DNA from: Alviniconcha marisindica
Taxonomy: Eukaryota; Mollusca; Gastropoda; Provannidae
Assembly (NCBI GenBank): GCA_018857735.1
Contig: JABMCL010002130.1
Coordinates: forward strand, 1,388,501-1,452,500
DNA length: 64,000 nucleotides
Direction of reading: 5' to 3'
The notes under the pieces were generated by a model. It did no database searches, was not told the DNA's origin, and saw nothing but the letters and a program-made list of their open reading frames with translations. Below are positions 12,017-23,034 of the stretch, piece after piece. The translations under genes and the position numbers were made by a program. Position 1 is the stretch's first letter. The number at the start of each line of letters is the position of its first letter.

Positions 12017-12982
12017 TTTGACGAACTCAGATGCAGAATACAACTAATAAATCAAAGAAAATTTAAGTAAAAAAAAAGCACACTTGTGTTTTGTCATTCC
12101 ATGTAAGTAAGTAAGAACCAGTGTGGTTATACTTATATATAGTACTTATAATAAATACAAGGTTCTTAGGGTCCTTACACCAGTTACAGGTGCTAAGTAC
12201 TTACAAATTGGAATTTGCGAACTAAGGCCTTATAAGTCCTTATATTTGCATCACAGTCCTTACAAGTCTGGCTGATACTAAAAACACACAGGAATAGTTA
12301 TAAAAGCCTCATTTTTCCAAGACAGAGATACTGGATGGTTCTACACATTTACTGAATTTTAAAATCGTTCAGACATTGGTTGAGAGGACTCAGTGTTTAT
12401 TCTAAGACTGCTGGCTAAAGAACAGTGCATACCAGGAGTGGGTTATAAAAGATAAACTGGACAACACTATTGCGCAGCATGTGAAATTCGGTTCATTTTG
12501 TGTGTGTGTTCCTTGCTGTTGCGTTAGTCCTTACAAAATCTGATATTGGTCCTTATAAGGTCCTTATTTGGTTCTAGTCCAAGTCCCTGGGAACTATGTT
12601 ATATCAGAGCAATGTGTCGTTCCACAAACATGCAGAAAATAAATCAGGTAATACAATGAAATAATGTTTTATTAATCCTTAAAAAGGAAATTCAATTGTC
12701 TGCCTTTGACAAATAATGACAAGTACATAAAAACATAATTAAATACTATACTGTGTACAGTTTCACTCATTTAATTAGAGTAAAAAGCTTAATAAAATCA
12801 AGTGAATAAACAGTAAGAACGTTGCAATCACAATGACAATGGTGCCCGTATCATTCACACACATACTAGTTGTCACACCCTTAAGTAACACACACACACA
12901 CGCATGCACACTCTCTCTTTCTCTCAATCACGTCTTCTAAAAAAAAAAAATCCAGGCTGAAAGGCACTTAAAATCACTATTG

Positions 12983-13044
<62 letters not shown>

Positions 13045-13265
13045 CTCCACACTCATGCCCGGCATACATCATCACATAGGTTATGCGTAAAAGTGAGAAG
13101 TAAAAGGATCTCAAGACATATTGCGCTAGCAAACAACATGCATCCCCAGATCAGGCAGTTAATAATAATATCAATATCACAAAAATAAAAACAGTAACAT
13201 AATCTTGCACCCCCACCCCACCCACACACACGCAAACGTGCAAAGCACGTGCATGCAGTCAGCAC
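12017..13265. other. AT-rich sequence; TCCTTATAA motifs and a (TA)n microsatellite
   Basis: 12120-12590 has repeated CTTATAAGTCCTTA/TCCTTATAAGG-type motifs that suggest an old, diverged repeat. A TA microsatellite spans about 12986-13042. No gene is recognised. Confidence 0.45.
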
Positions 13266-14258
13266 ATTGGATGGGAGAGTGATGGTCAGCTAATGGTTAC
13301 TGACAGTGTATGTCATGCACCTGGATGAATGTCTGTATGGTTTTTGGAATGAATGAATGCTTGAGGCGTGTTGTTTTTATGAAGGATACTCTTAACCTAC
13401 CACACCTGTCAATAAGTTGAGAGTCAAACTTGGGTCTCAAAGCATGTGTGTCATTAAACAAAATCTTCATGAGTCGGTCGGTAAAGTCGTCTGTGATGGA
13501 CTGACTCAAACGTTTCCTGCTGTTTGCCGATCACTCCCCCAGCCTTTCTGATGGTCTTTTCCAGCCTGTCCCTGTCCTGCTTTGAAGCATTCCCTCCCCA
13601 ACAGACACAGCCATAGGTTAGAACACTGCTAATAGTGGACAAGAAAAACACCTGCAGAATATCCTCACACACTCTGAATGATCTAAGTTTTCTAAGACAA
13701 AAGAGACGAGAGTGGACTTTCTTGATGATTTCATCAGTGTTTTCAAGCCAGGCAAGTTTATTGTCTATAACTAAGCCTAAATAACGATATTTGTCCACCT
13801 GTTGAACAGCTTCTCCCTTGATTGGTTTGTACTTTGGTTTCTTTCATCTAAAATCTATGATCATTCCCTTTGTCTTCCCCACATTCAATGCAAGATAGTT
13901 TTTCTTGCACCAATCAACAAATCTGTCAACTTCCTGTTGGTGTTGAGAGTCATCATCATTCGTGGTCAGTCCTGTGTCATCAGCAAACTTGTCAGTCGGG
14001 CATGAGCCCTGAGAACTCCTGCAGTGTACAGTGAAAACAGAAAAGGTGACAGTACAGTCCCTTGGGGAGTACCAGTGTTGGTGAGCATGATACTGGAAAG
14101 TTCAGAGCCAGATTTGACAAACTGAGGCCAATCAGTCAAATAATTGAGTACCCAGAGTATAGTTGGAATGCTAACCTTCATCTTCAAGAGTTTCTCTGCC
14201 AGTAAGTGAGGCTGGATTGTATTGAATGTGCTAGAAAAGTCAAAGAACGTGAGACGGA
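13266..14258 (-). mobile_element. LINE reverse-transcriptase fragment, frameshifted
   Basis: Reading the minus strand from about 14258 down, the following are visible in order: an RT motif (FFDFSSTFNTIQPHLL), GTPQGTVLSPFLFSLY, the ADDTGL catalytic region near 13985 (in a different frame, so a frameshift separates them), then YRYLGLVIDNKLAW and a C-terminal region to about 13297. The endonuclease and N-terminal RT are missing. The adjacent fragments in different frames show it is a dead, 5'-truncated copy. The clade was not assigned. Confidence 0.85.
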
Positions 14259-14886
14259 TGTAGGAACAAGGCTTGTCGAGATGATAATATATGCATGGGT
14301 GAGAGTACGTCTGTATTTATACGGAGATTCGTAAAATTTAAATGTGCATATGGAGATCTCCGTATTTTGACAATTTCCAGAATTAAAAAATAATATTTTT
14401 TGTTGTTTTGATTTCGTTCAGCAATCTGGTCCGATCCATACACCCAACCACTTGCAGATCCATGTTTTCTGAAGCTAACTCATGCACACGCGTTGCTGGA
14501 AGTGGTGAATTTTTTTGTGAATTGGCAGGATCCCTGCTTCATATTGTAAGATCAGTCAGGTGGAATGGTGTGTACAAACAGCCCGAGCCAAAAGTACCCT
14601 AGTGCTACAACTATTCTGGACCTCACAACCAGTTATAAAGCTGAATGTTTCTTATTTCACGCCATTCCTCTTTCACCACTCCTGTTTTGAAGTTGCATAA
14701 CTGACCCTCTCCTTATACAATCAACTGTGCATTTTTGTGTGCATAATATGAGAAGAGTTTTTAATGTGCGCATTTGCTGATGACAGAGTTTGATCATCCT
14801 GCGTGGCTGACAGGATGTTAAAATCCTATTACTAACTAATTAATCACGCTTATAACGGTACTGTACATGAGAAATGTTTTTTGCAG
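14259..14886 (+). other. Intron end with consensus branch point before the first sure exon
   Basis: No separate gene is recognised. A perfect branch-point-like TACTAAC occurs at 14830-14836, about 50 nt before the acceptor TTTTTTGCAG (AG at 14885-14886). Confidence 0.5.
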
Positions 14887-15599
14887 AGCCCCACATCCAG
14901 CACACCTGGTGATGGACTGTCAGCGCCAACCCCACCCTCCCAGCCGATGGTAGTGCAGCAGGCAGCTGACTCCATGACGGACCCCGTCCAGATGACGCCC
15001 CCTACTCTACACTCAACACCAGTCCTGGACAGGCGGACTGATGCTGACCACACCAAGGTCATTTCCTCTGACCCTTTGCCTGCTACTGTCACGGAAATTG
15101 CGGAAGCTCAGGAAGGACAGGGGGAAAAACCAAAAAGAAAGCGTGAACGCAAACCCAAAGGAGACAAGCCGCCCAAAGCACCCAAAGAGCCCAAAGTGAA
15201 GAAGCCTCGGACTCCCAAAACCCCAAAGGAGCCCAAGCCCCCTAAGCCCCCCAAAGAGCCCAAGGCCCCTAAGACACCCCGCACTCCCAAAACACCAAAG
15301 ACTCCAAAGGAACCCAAGGAAAAAAAACCACGGGTGCGAAAGTCAAAGAAAACCAAAGAGGAAACTATTGAGAGTGTGGGTAGTGACCTGAATGTGACTG
15401 CCTCTGAGATTGATGTGGAGAAAGTTGATTCTAGTGACCCCACGCTGCCTACCACCACGATGGAAGTGGAGGAGGGAAAGGGGGAAGTGCTACCTGAGCA
15501 GCAGACCACGCCCAAGAAGAGGACACCCAGAGAGAAAAAGCCGAGGACACCCAAAACTGTGGTCAAGGCCCTCAAAAAACCATCCACTAAGAAACGAAA
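14887..15599 (+). CDS. CHD7: CHD exon w1: Lys/Pro-rich N-terminal region
   Basis: This large 713-nt exon lies between the acceptor TTTTTTGCAG and the donor GTAAGT (15600), ending in phase 2. It begins SPTSSTPGDGL (Ser/Thr/Pro-rich, disordered). From about codon 78 it becomes a low-complexity basic stretch of KPKRKRERKPKG followed by PKAPKEPK/PKTPKEPK-type repeats. It then has an acidic Ser/Glu segment (SVGSDLNVTASEIDVEK) and ends TPKKRTPREKKPRTPK...KKRK. Vertebrate CHD7 has a comparable PKTPKEPKE region just before its chromodomains, which supports the assignment. It is probably disordered, DNA/RNA-binding and nuclear-targeting, an inference from charge. The exon start is fixed by the acceptor; the frame is open upstream only to the AG. 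Confidence 0.88.
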
Positions 15600-16018
15600 G
15601 TAAGTGAGGTGCAGTGTTTGGGATTTTCTTAATACAGAATGCAGGTTTCATTTATCATTTGAATTGATGCTACATTGTTGTTGTTTTTATTGTTATTGTA
15701 ATGGTTTATAAACTGTATGATTAAATCATGTGCAGCACTGTATCTTTAATTAGTTGAAAGTTACAATTGTTGATGAAGCATGTTCATCTCTAGTCTAATA
15801 CAATTTAAGAAGTCCTGCTGTCAGATATGCTGGCTTGGTCAACAAATACCAGACAGGAACTCCAAATACACTGTGTAAAACATACAGCTCCAACTTAGTA
15901 TGTAATAACAAAACTGAAGTTGCATTCTGTTCTCACTGTCGTAGTGAGTATGCAACATGAAGTCTTATTCTGTTTGAACTACTTGACATGAAGTCATGTT
16001 TAGTGATACGGTGTGCAG
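15600..16018 (+). other. Intron between exons w1 and w2
   Basis: A 419-bp intron with GTAAGT donor and TGTGCAG acceptor. No repeat or gene seen. Confidence 0.75.
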
Positions 16019-16136
16019 ACCCCCAGCATCACTTTTCCTGAAGAAGCGAAAGCGCAAGCGGACAGGGTCGGATGGCTCTGATGTGGAGATGACCATCACA
16101 CCACCAGGGTCTCCTACAGCTGGTGACCACTCCAAT
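16019..16136 (+). CDS. CHD7: CHD exon w2: basic NLS-like segment
   Basis: A 118-nt exon; its first base completes the codon split from w1 and it ends in phase 0 at donor GTCAGT. It encodes PPASLFLKKRKRKRTG (a strong basic nuclear-localisation-like cluster), then an acidic/Ser segment and TITPPGSPTAGDHSN. CHD7-type proteins carry a similar K-rich, PPxSP linker here. The donor is weaker than average (AAT|GTCAGT); reading through meets an in-frame stop within four codons, supporting the splice. Confidence 0.8.
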
Positions 16137-16277
16137 GTCAGTGTTTCAATTTAACAAATTGCAGTTGCTCAGTTGTAAATCCAGTTGACTATTTTTTAGT
16201 TGACACACTTGGACTTTTAAGTTGTTTTTAATTGATTTCCTAAAGTAAGGGTTGAAGTTGTTGCATTGACCTAGCAT

Positions 16278-16458
16278 GACCTATGAGGTTGACTGGGTGT
16301 TAGAAGATAAGACCTATGAGGTTGACTGGGTGTTAGAAGATAAGACCTATGAGGTTGACTGGGTGTTAGAAGATAAGACCTATGAGGTTGACTGGGTGTT
16401 AGAAGATAAGACCTGTGAGGTTGACTGGGTGTTAGAAGATAAGACCCATGAGGTTCAC
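16278..16458. repeat. 33-bp minisatellite, about 5-6 copies, in intron
   Basis: The unit GACCTATGAGGTTGACTGGG... recurs every 33 bp. Since 33 is divisible by 3, the frame reads as an 11-residue peptide repeat (TYEVDWVLEDK), but it sits between two well-defined exons and has no splice sites of its own. It is an intronic repeat. Confidence 0.9.
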
Positions 16459-16686
16459 TAGGTGTCAGGCTACTTACTGCACCATTTCTCTTTGTAAGCA
16501 GGGAAGTAGTGTCAAAAACATGAAATATTAATATAGATAACAGTCATAAAGGGGATTTTTATATTACATCTTATACCTGTTCATGTATTATTTGTTGTTA
16601 AAGATGGAGATACATGATGGGTGCTTTTGCATTGCCCAAAATGCACTGTTGTGTACATTTCAAACCCAAAAGTTTTTTTTGATCAG

Positions 16687-16818
16687 AAACGGCGGTCTGC
16701 GCGTCACACGAACAAGAGGAAGAAATACCTGGATGACATTGACCTCAATTTGTCAGATGATGAAGGCACTATGCTGGAACCGCTTGAGGGCACTGATGGG
16801 CCTGTTGCCATGAAAACG
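16687..16818 (+). CDS. CHD7: CHD exon w3: KRRS/KRKKY segment before chromodomain 1
   Basis: A 132-nt, phase 0-0 exon (44 codons) between TTTTGATCAG and GTATGT. It starts KRRSARHTNKRKKYLDDIDL and continues LSDDEGTMLEPLEG. This is a clear match to the conserved KRRSxRxxKRKxYxEDL stretch just ahead of the chromodomains in CHD6-9. A LINE 3' end begins only about 22 bp beyond its donor. Confidence 0.9.
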
Positions 16819-16840
16819 GTATGTGGTTGGGTCTGTAGGC

Positions 16841-17094
16841 CCTGAAAACCTTCCTCTTCTCGCAATATCTCCACCCCAATTATATTGTTATCAATACCCA
16901 GTTTCTGCTACAGTCATTGTGTGTGTGTGTTTCCATATAATGCCTTATGTAAGTTGTTTTGGCAGGACTGTCCTCTACGTACGTATAGAATATTGTATTT
17001 CGGTTAATATGTATGATGTGAGCACTCAGAGCATTGACGAGTGCATGATAAAAGTACATTATTATTATTGTTATTATTATTATTAAAGGAGAAC
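16841..17094 (+). mobile_element. Second copy of the LINE 3' end with (ATT)n tail
   Basis: It matches 11770-12016: CTGAAAACCTTCCTCTTCTC, then CAGTTTCTGCTACAGTCATT, GTAAGTTGTTTTGGCAGGAC and GGTTAATATGTATGATGTGAG, ending in an ATT/GTT microsatellite tail (about 17060-17092). Only about 250 bp of 3' sequence remains. It inserted in the intron just after exon w3. Confidence 0.8.
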
Positions 17095-17264
17095 TGTACA
17101 TGTATTATATGTGTGTGTGATGTTGAGTTGAACCTGCAGCTAGAGCTGTACACAAACATTTCAAAACAAATCATTCAGTGTGAGTTGTGTCCCCTTGTTA
17201 CCTGAATGTTGTTGGAACTCTTCCGCAGGCACAGCACTCTGTGCTCCACCCAGCTAGGCCCTTC

Positions 17265-20200
17265 ATTCGATTCAGTGTGAAAGTGTTGAGTTGCGTGTCC
17301 CCTTGTCACCTTAACATTGTTATTCAGTGTGAAAGTGTTGAGTTGTCTGTTACCTTAACATTGTTATTCAGTGTGAAAGTGTTGAATTGTCTGTTACCTT
17401 AACATTGTTATTTAGTGTGAAAGTGTTCAGTTGCATGACCCCTTGTCACCTTAACATTGTTATTTAGTGTGAAAGTGTTCAGTTGCATGTCCCCTTGTCA
17501 CCTTAACATTGTTATTCAGTGTGAAAGTGTTCAGTTGCACGTCCCCTTGTCACCTTAACATTGTTATTCAGTGTGAAAGTGTTCAGTTGCACGTCCCCTT
17601 GTCACCTTAACATTGTTATTCAGTGTGAAAGTGTTCAGTTGCACGTCCCCTTGTCACCTTAACATTGTTATTCAGTGTGAAAGTGTTCAGTTGCACGTCC
17701 CCTTGTCACCTTAACATTGTTATTCAGTGTGAAAGTGTTCAGTTGCACGTCCCCTTGTCACCTTAACATTGTTATTCAGTGTGAAAGTGTTCAGTTGCAC
17801 GTCCCCTTGTACCTTAACACTGTTATTTAGTGTGAAAGTGTTCAGTTGCACGTCCCCTTGTCACCTTAACATTGTTATTCAGTGTGAAAGTGTTCAGTTG
17901 CATGTCCCCTTGTCACCTTAACATTGTTATTCAGTGTGAAAGTGTTCAGTTGCATGTCCCCTTGTCACCTTAACATTGTTATTCAGTGTGAAAGTGTTCA
18001 GTTGCGTTACCTTAACATTGTTATTCAGTGTGAAAGTGTTATTGTCCCCTTGTCACCTTAACATTGTTATTCAGTGTGAAAGTGTTCAGTTGCATGTCCC
18101 CTTGTCACCTTAACATTGTTATTCAGTGTGAAAGTGTTCAGTTGCATGTCCCCTTGTCACCTTAACATTGTTATTCAGTGTGAAAGTGTTCAGTTGCATG
18201 TCCCCTTGTCACCTTAACATTGTTATTCAGTGTGAAAGTGTTCAGTTGCATGTCCCCTTGTCACCTTCATGTTGTTGGAACTCTTCAGCAGGCACAGCAC
18301 TCTGTGTCCCACCCAGCCAGGCCCTTCATTTAGTGTGAAAGTGTTGAGTTGTACGTCCCCTTGTTACCTTAACATTGTTATTTAGTGTGAAAGTGTTGAG
18401 TTGTACGTCCCCTTGTCACCTTAACATTGTTATTCAGTGTGAAAGTGTTGAGTTGCGTGTCCCCTTGTTACCTTAACATTGTTATTTAGTGTGAAAGTGT
18501 TGAGTTGTACATCCCCTTGTTACCTTAACATTGTTATTTAGTGTGAAAGTGTTGAGTTGTACGTCCCCTTGTTACCTTAACATTGTTATTTAGTGTGAAA
18601 GTGTTGAGTTGTACGTCCCCTTGTTACCTTAACATTGTTATTTAGTGTGAAAGTGTTGAGTTGTACATCCCCTTGTTACCTTAACATTGTTATTTAGTGT
18701 GAAAGTGTTGAGTTGTACGTCCCCTTGTCACCTTAACATTGTTATTCAGTGTGAAAGTGTTGAGTTGCGTGTCCCCTTGTTACCTTAACATTGTTATTTA
18801 GTGTGAAAGTGTTGAGTTGTACATCCCCTTGTTACCTTAACATTGTTATTTAGTGTGAAAGTGTTGAGTTGTACGTCCCCTTGTTACCTTAACATTGTTA
18901 TTTAGTGTGAAAGTGTTGAGTTGTACGTCCCCTTGTTACCTTAACATTGTTATTTAGTGTGAAAGTGTTGAGTTGTACGTCCCCTTGTTACCTTAACATT
19001 GTTATTTAGTGTGAAAGTGTTGAGTTGTACGTCCCCTTGTCACCTTAACATTGTTATTCAGTGTGAAAGTGTTGAGTTGCGTGTCCCCTTGTTACCTTAA
19101 CATTGTTATTTAGTGTGAAAGTGTTGAGTTGTACATCCCCTTGTTACCTTAACATTGTTATTTAGTGTGAAAGTGTTGAGTTGTACGTCCCCTTGTTACC
19201 TTAACATTGTTATTTAGTGTGAAAGTGTTGAGTTGTACATCCCCTTGTTACCTTAACATTGTTATTTAGTGTGAAAGTGTTCAGTTGTCTGTCCTCTTGT
19301 TAACCTTAAAAATTGTTAATTCTAGTGTGAAAGTGTTGAGTTGTACGTCCCCTTGTTACCTTAACATTGTTATTTAGTGTGAAAGTGTTGAGTTGTACGT
19401 CCCCTTGTCACCTTAACATTGTTATTTAGTGTGAAAGTGTTGAGTTGTGTGTCCCCTTGTTACCTTAACATTGTTATTTAGTGTGAAAGTGTTGAGTTGT
19501 ACGTCCCCTTGTTACCTTAACATTGTTATTTAGTGTGAAAGTGTTGAGTTGTACGTCCCCTTGTACCTTAACATTGTTATTCAGTGTGAAAGTGTTGAGT
19601 TGTAGTCCCCTTGTTACCTTAACATTGTTATTTAGTGTGAAAGTGTTGAGTTGTAGTCCCCTTGTTACCTTAACATTGTTATTTAGTGTGAAAGTGTTGA
19701 GTTGTACGTCCCCTTGTCACCTTAACATTGTTATTGTGTGAAAGTGTTGAGTTGCAGTGCCCTTGTTACCTTAACATTGTTATTTAGTGTGAAAGTGTTA
19801 GTTGTACTGTTCCTTACATTGTTAGAACCTCCGTAGACAGTCTCTGTTACCCATGCCTTATAGTGTGAAAGTGTTGAGTTGTACATCCCCTTGTTACCTT
19901 AACATTGTTATTTAGTGTGAAAGTGTTGAGTTGTACGTCCCCTTGTCACCTTAACATTGTTATTCAGTGTGAAAGTGTTGAGTTGCGTGTCCCCTTGTTA
20001 CCTTAACATTGTTATTTAGTGTGAAAGTGTTGAGTTGTACATCCCCTTGTTACCTTAACATTGTTATTTAGTGTGAAAGTGTTGAGTTGTACGTCCCCTT
20101 GTTACCTTAACATTGTTATTTAGTGTGAAAGTGTTGAGTTGTACATCCCCTTGTTACCTTAACATTGTTATTTAGTGTGAAAGTGTTCAGTTGTCTGTTA

Positions 20201-20610
20201 CCTTAACATTGTTGGAACTCTTCCGTAGGCACAGCACTCTGTGTCCCACCCAGCCAGGCCCTTCATTCAGTGTGAAAGTGTTGAGTTGTACGTCCCCTTG
20301 TCACCTTAACATTGTTATTTAGTGTGAAAGTGTTGAGTTGTGTGTCCCCTTGTCACCTTAACATTGTTATTTAGTGTGAAAGTGTTGAGTTGTACGTCCC
20401 CTTGTCACCTTAACATTGTTATTTAGTGTGAAAGTGTTGAGTTGTGTGTCCCCTTGTCACCTTAACATTGTTATTCAGTGTGAAAGTGTTGTTGTGTGTC
20501 CCCTTGTCACCTTAACATTGTTATTCAGTGTGAAAGTGTTGTTGTGTGTCCCCTTGTCACCTTAACATTGTTATTCAGTGTGAAAGTGTTGAGTTGTATG
20601 ACCCCTGGTC
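17265..20610. repeat. 52-bp minisatellite, about 60 copies (3.3 kb)
   Basis: The unit GTGTGAAAGTGTTGAGTTGT + CCCCTTGTTACCTTAACATT + GTTATTTA recurs every 52 bp. Two unit classes occur in blocks (TTCAGTTGCACG from about 17520 to 18260, TTGAGTTGTACG after that). It is interrupted by a non-repeat module GGCACAGCACTCTGTG...CCAGGCCCTTCATT at about 17208, 18270, 20212 and (diverged) 20625, giving a higher-order structure. It fills most of the intron between w3 and w4. Confidence 0.93.
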
Positions 20611-20980
20611 CCCTTCATGTTGTTGGAACTCTTCAGAAGGCAGGGCACTCTGTGTCCCACCAGGCCAGGCTTGCACCTGGCCTCTGAGCTTTCTGTACAT
20701 TGAGAACACTCAACATTCTACCCATGTCCTTGAAGTGTGTGCTACTTGTTTAAACCTTTGCAGTTGGTCATGCTCATGTGATGACTACGCGTGGATGTGT
20801 TTCTGACATGGGAGACTCACGCATGCAAGACCCAAATGGTTACAGCTACCGTATTGACTTTTTTATGCAAGTATTCTGTAAAACTCTGTGTGTGGGTTTT
20901 GCATTGCGTTTGTTGTGCAGCCCGCAGAAAGTAGGATGTATGATGTTGGCTACTGGCTACATTCATTTTGTTGTACACAG

Positions 20981-21049
20981 GAAACAGAGGAGGATGCTCT
21001 GATTGTGGAGAAAATCCTAGGACATCGTATCCGCAAGAAAGATGCTGAG
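20981..21049 (+). CDS. CHD7: CHD exon w4: start of chromodomain 1
   Basis: A 69-nt exon, phase 0-0, with acceptor TTGTACACAG and donor GTAGAA. The 23 residues ETEEDALIVEKILGHRIRKK... match the first beta-strand of CHD6-9 chromodomain 1, whose family signature is IVEKI followed by a basic RxxKK. The donor is weak after +4 but the phases agree on both sides. Confidence 0.88.
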
Positions 21050-21149
21050 GTAGAACCCCTTATTTACTGCATTTTCAGCACCTTGCCTCTGTGTTTGTGT
21101 GTGTGTGTCAGTAATATTGACAGTCATGTTCTAGGCTTCTTCGTTTGGG

Positions 21150-21760
21150 GAATATTTGACAAAAATGTACTTGGTCTGTTTGGGGAATATTGACAACACT
21201 GTTCTTGATCTGTTTGGAGAGTATTGACAACACCATTCCTGGTCTGTTTGGTTAATATTAACAACACTGTTCTTGATCTGTTTGGGGAATGTTGATGGCA
21301 GTGCTCTTGGTCACTTTTGTTGGTCTGTACGGCATTGGCAACTGGTTACAGTAATGTTCTTGGTCTGGGAAATATTGACAGTAACATCGTTTAATTCTTC
21401 TTCTGTATGTGAAATGGTCACAGTAATTGTGTGGAGTTTTGTGTTTGTCTTTAATGTTGCAGAGTTTTGTTTTGAATGTTGCTGAGGTTTTTGTTTTTAA
21501 TGTTGCTGAGATTATTATTTTATTTTGTTGTCTTTAATGTTGTTGACAGTTGTGTTTTTGTTTTGAATGTTGCTGACAGTTGTGTTTTTGTTTTCAGTTG
21601 TTGCTAACAGTTTATATTTTGAATATTGTTGACGGTTGTGTTTTTGTTTTGAATGTTGCTGGTGCTATGTGACAATTGTGTTTTTATTTTGAATGTTGCT
21701 GACAGTTGTCTTTTTGTATTGAAAGTTGCTGATGCTCAGTGACAGCTGCATTTTTGTGTT
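21150..21760. repeat. Diverged tandem repeats in intron
   Basis: About 21160-21390 holds roughly 6 degenerate ~37-bp units of TCTGTTTGGGGAATATTGAC. 21440-21760 holds GTTTTTGTTTTGAATGTTGC-type units, related in sequence to the 30-bp array that starts near 22160. Confidence 0.65.
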
Positions 21761-21766
21761 GAATGT

Positions 21767-22124
21767 GACTTTGTGCCAGAAGGTGTGCATGAAAACAGGA
21801 CAGTGAGGGTGGAAAATAAAGTTGCTGGTAGATTAAAACTAGGTGTGTTTTAGAATGTGCACGATGCTAGGAAAGATTTCTTGAAAGCAAAAGATAACGA
21901 CTTTTGTATTTTTGAAAGATTTGCTGAGAAAGATTGTAAAAGACTGCATGTTATACATAAAATATTACAACATACGTAGTTCACTGTGTCTTCATTTCTG
22001 CACAAGCATGCACAAAATCAAGTCACATCATTAGGGCAAACCGTCCCAACTATGTTTTGTACACTCATGAAATGATGATTGTTTTAATAGCTTATGTATG
22101 ACATAAACCCAGATCTTAACATTT
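21767..22124. mobile_element. Truncated TIR element, subfamily B left end
   Basis: It begins GACTTTGTGCCAGAAGGTGT and follows the left ~360 bp of the 9057 element (AAACAGGAC, GATTTCTTGAAAGCAAAAGAT, ATATTACAACAT, GCACAAAATCAAGTCACA). It stops near 22124 without a right end. The left flank is ATGT; no target duplication can be checked. Confidence 0.75.
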
Positions 22125-22159
22125 CTTAACTCACTTGGCCCCAGCCACTGACACTAAGT

Positions 22160-23034
22160 GACCGTTGTGTTTTTGTTGTGAGTGTTTCTGACAGGTGTGT
22201 TTTTGTTTTGAGTGTTGCTGACAACTGTGGGGTTGTTTTGGGTGTTGCTGACAGGTGTGTGGTTGTTTTGGGTGTTGCTGACAGGTGTGTTGTTGTTCTG
22301 GTTGTTGCTGACAGGTATCTGGTTGTTTTGAGTGTTGCTGACAGGTGTGTGGTTGTTTTAGATGTTGCTGACAGGTGTGTGGTTGTTTTGAGTGTTGCTG
22401 ACAGGTGTGTGGTTGTTTTAGATGTTGCTGACAGGTGTGTGGTTGTTTTGAGTGTTGCTGACAGGTGTGTGGTTGTTTTAGATGTTGCTGACAGGTGTGT
22501 GGTTGTTTTGAGTGTTGCTGACAGGTGTGTGGTTGTTTTGAGTGTTGCTGTCAGGTGTGTGATTGTTTTGAGTGTTGCTGACAAGTGAGTGGTTGTTTTG
22601 GGTGTTGCTGACAGGTATCTGGTTGTTTTGAGTGTTGCTGACAGGTGTGATTGTTTTAGATGTTGCTGACAGGTGTGTGGTTGTTTTGAGTGTTGCTGAC
22701 AGGTGTGTGGTTGTTTTGAGTGTTGCTGACAGGTGTGTGGTTGTTTTAGATGTTGCTGACAGGTGTGTGGTTGTTTCGAGTGTTGCTGACAGGTGTGTGA
22801 TTGTTTTGAGTGTTGCTGACAGGTGTGTGGTTGTTTTGGGTGTTGCTGACAGATGTGTGGTTGTTTTGAGTGTTGCTGACAGGTGTGTGTTTGTTTTGAG
22901 TGTTGCTGACAGGTGTGTGGATGTTTGGGATGTTGCTGACAGGTGTATGGTTGTTTTGAGTGTTGCTGACAGGTGTGTGGTTGTTTCAGATGTTGCTGAC
23001 AGGTGTGTGGTTGTTTGAGTGTTGCAGACCTGTT
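22160..23034. repeat. 30-bp minisatellite, left block
   Basis: The unit GTTTTGAGTGTTGCTGACAG + GTGTGTGGTT repeats about 28 times. Each unit contains TGCTGACAG|GTGTG, a splice-acceptor-like (and adjacent GT) sequence. The period is divisible by 3, so both strands stay open over long stretches; these are artefacts. The array is split by the hAT-like insertion at 23035. Confidence 0.92.

Noticed and set aside
13266..14258. Host gene on the minus strand
   Set aside because: RT motifs and a frameshift show a dead LINE fragment.
16276..16461. Acidic 11-residue peptide repeat as an alternative exon
   Set aside because: No acceptor or donor that would keep phase between exons w2 and w3.
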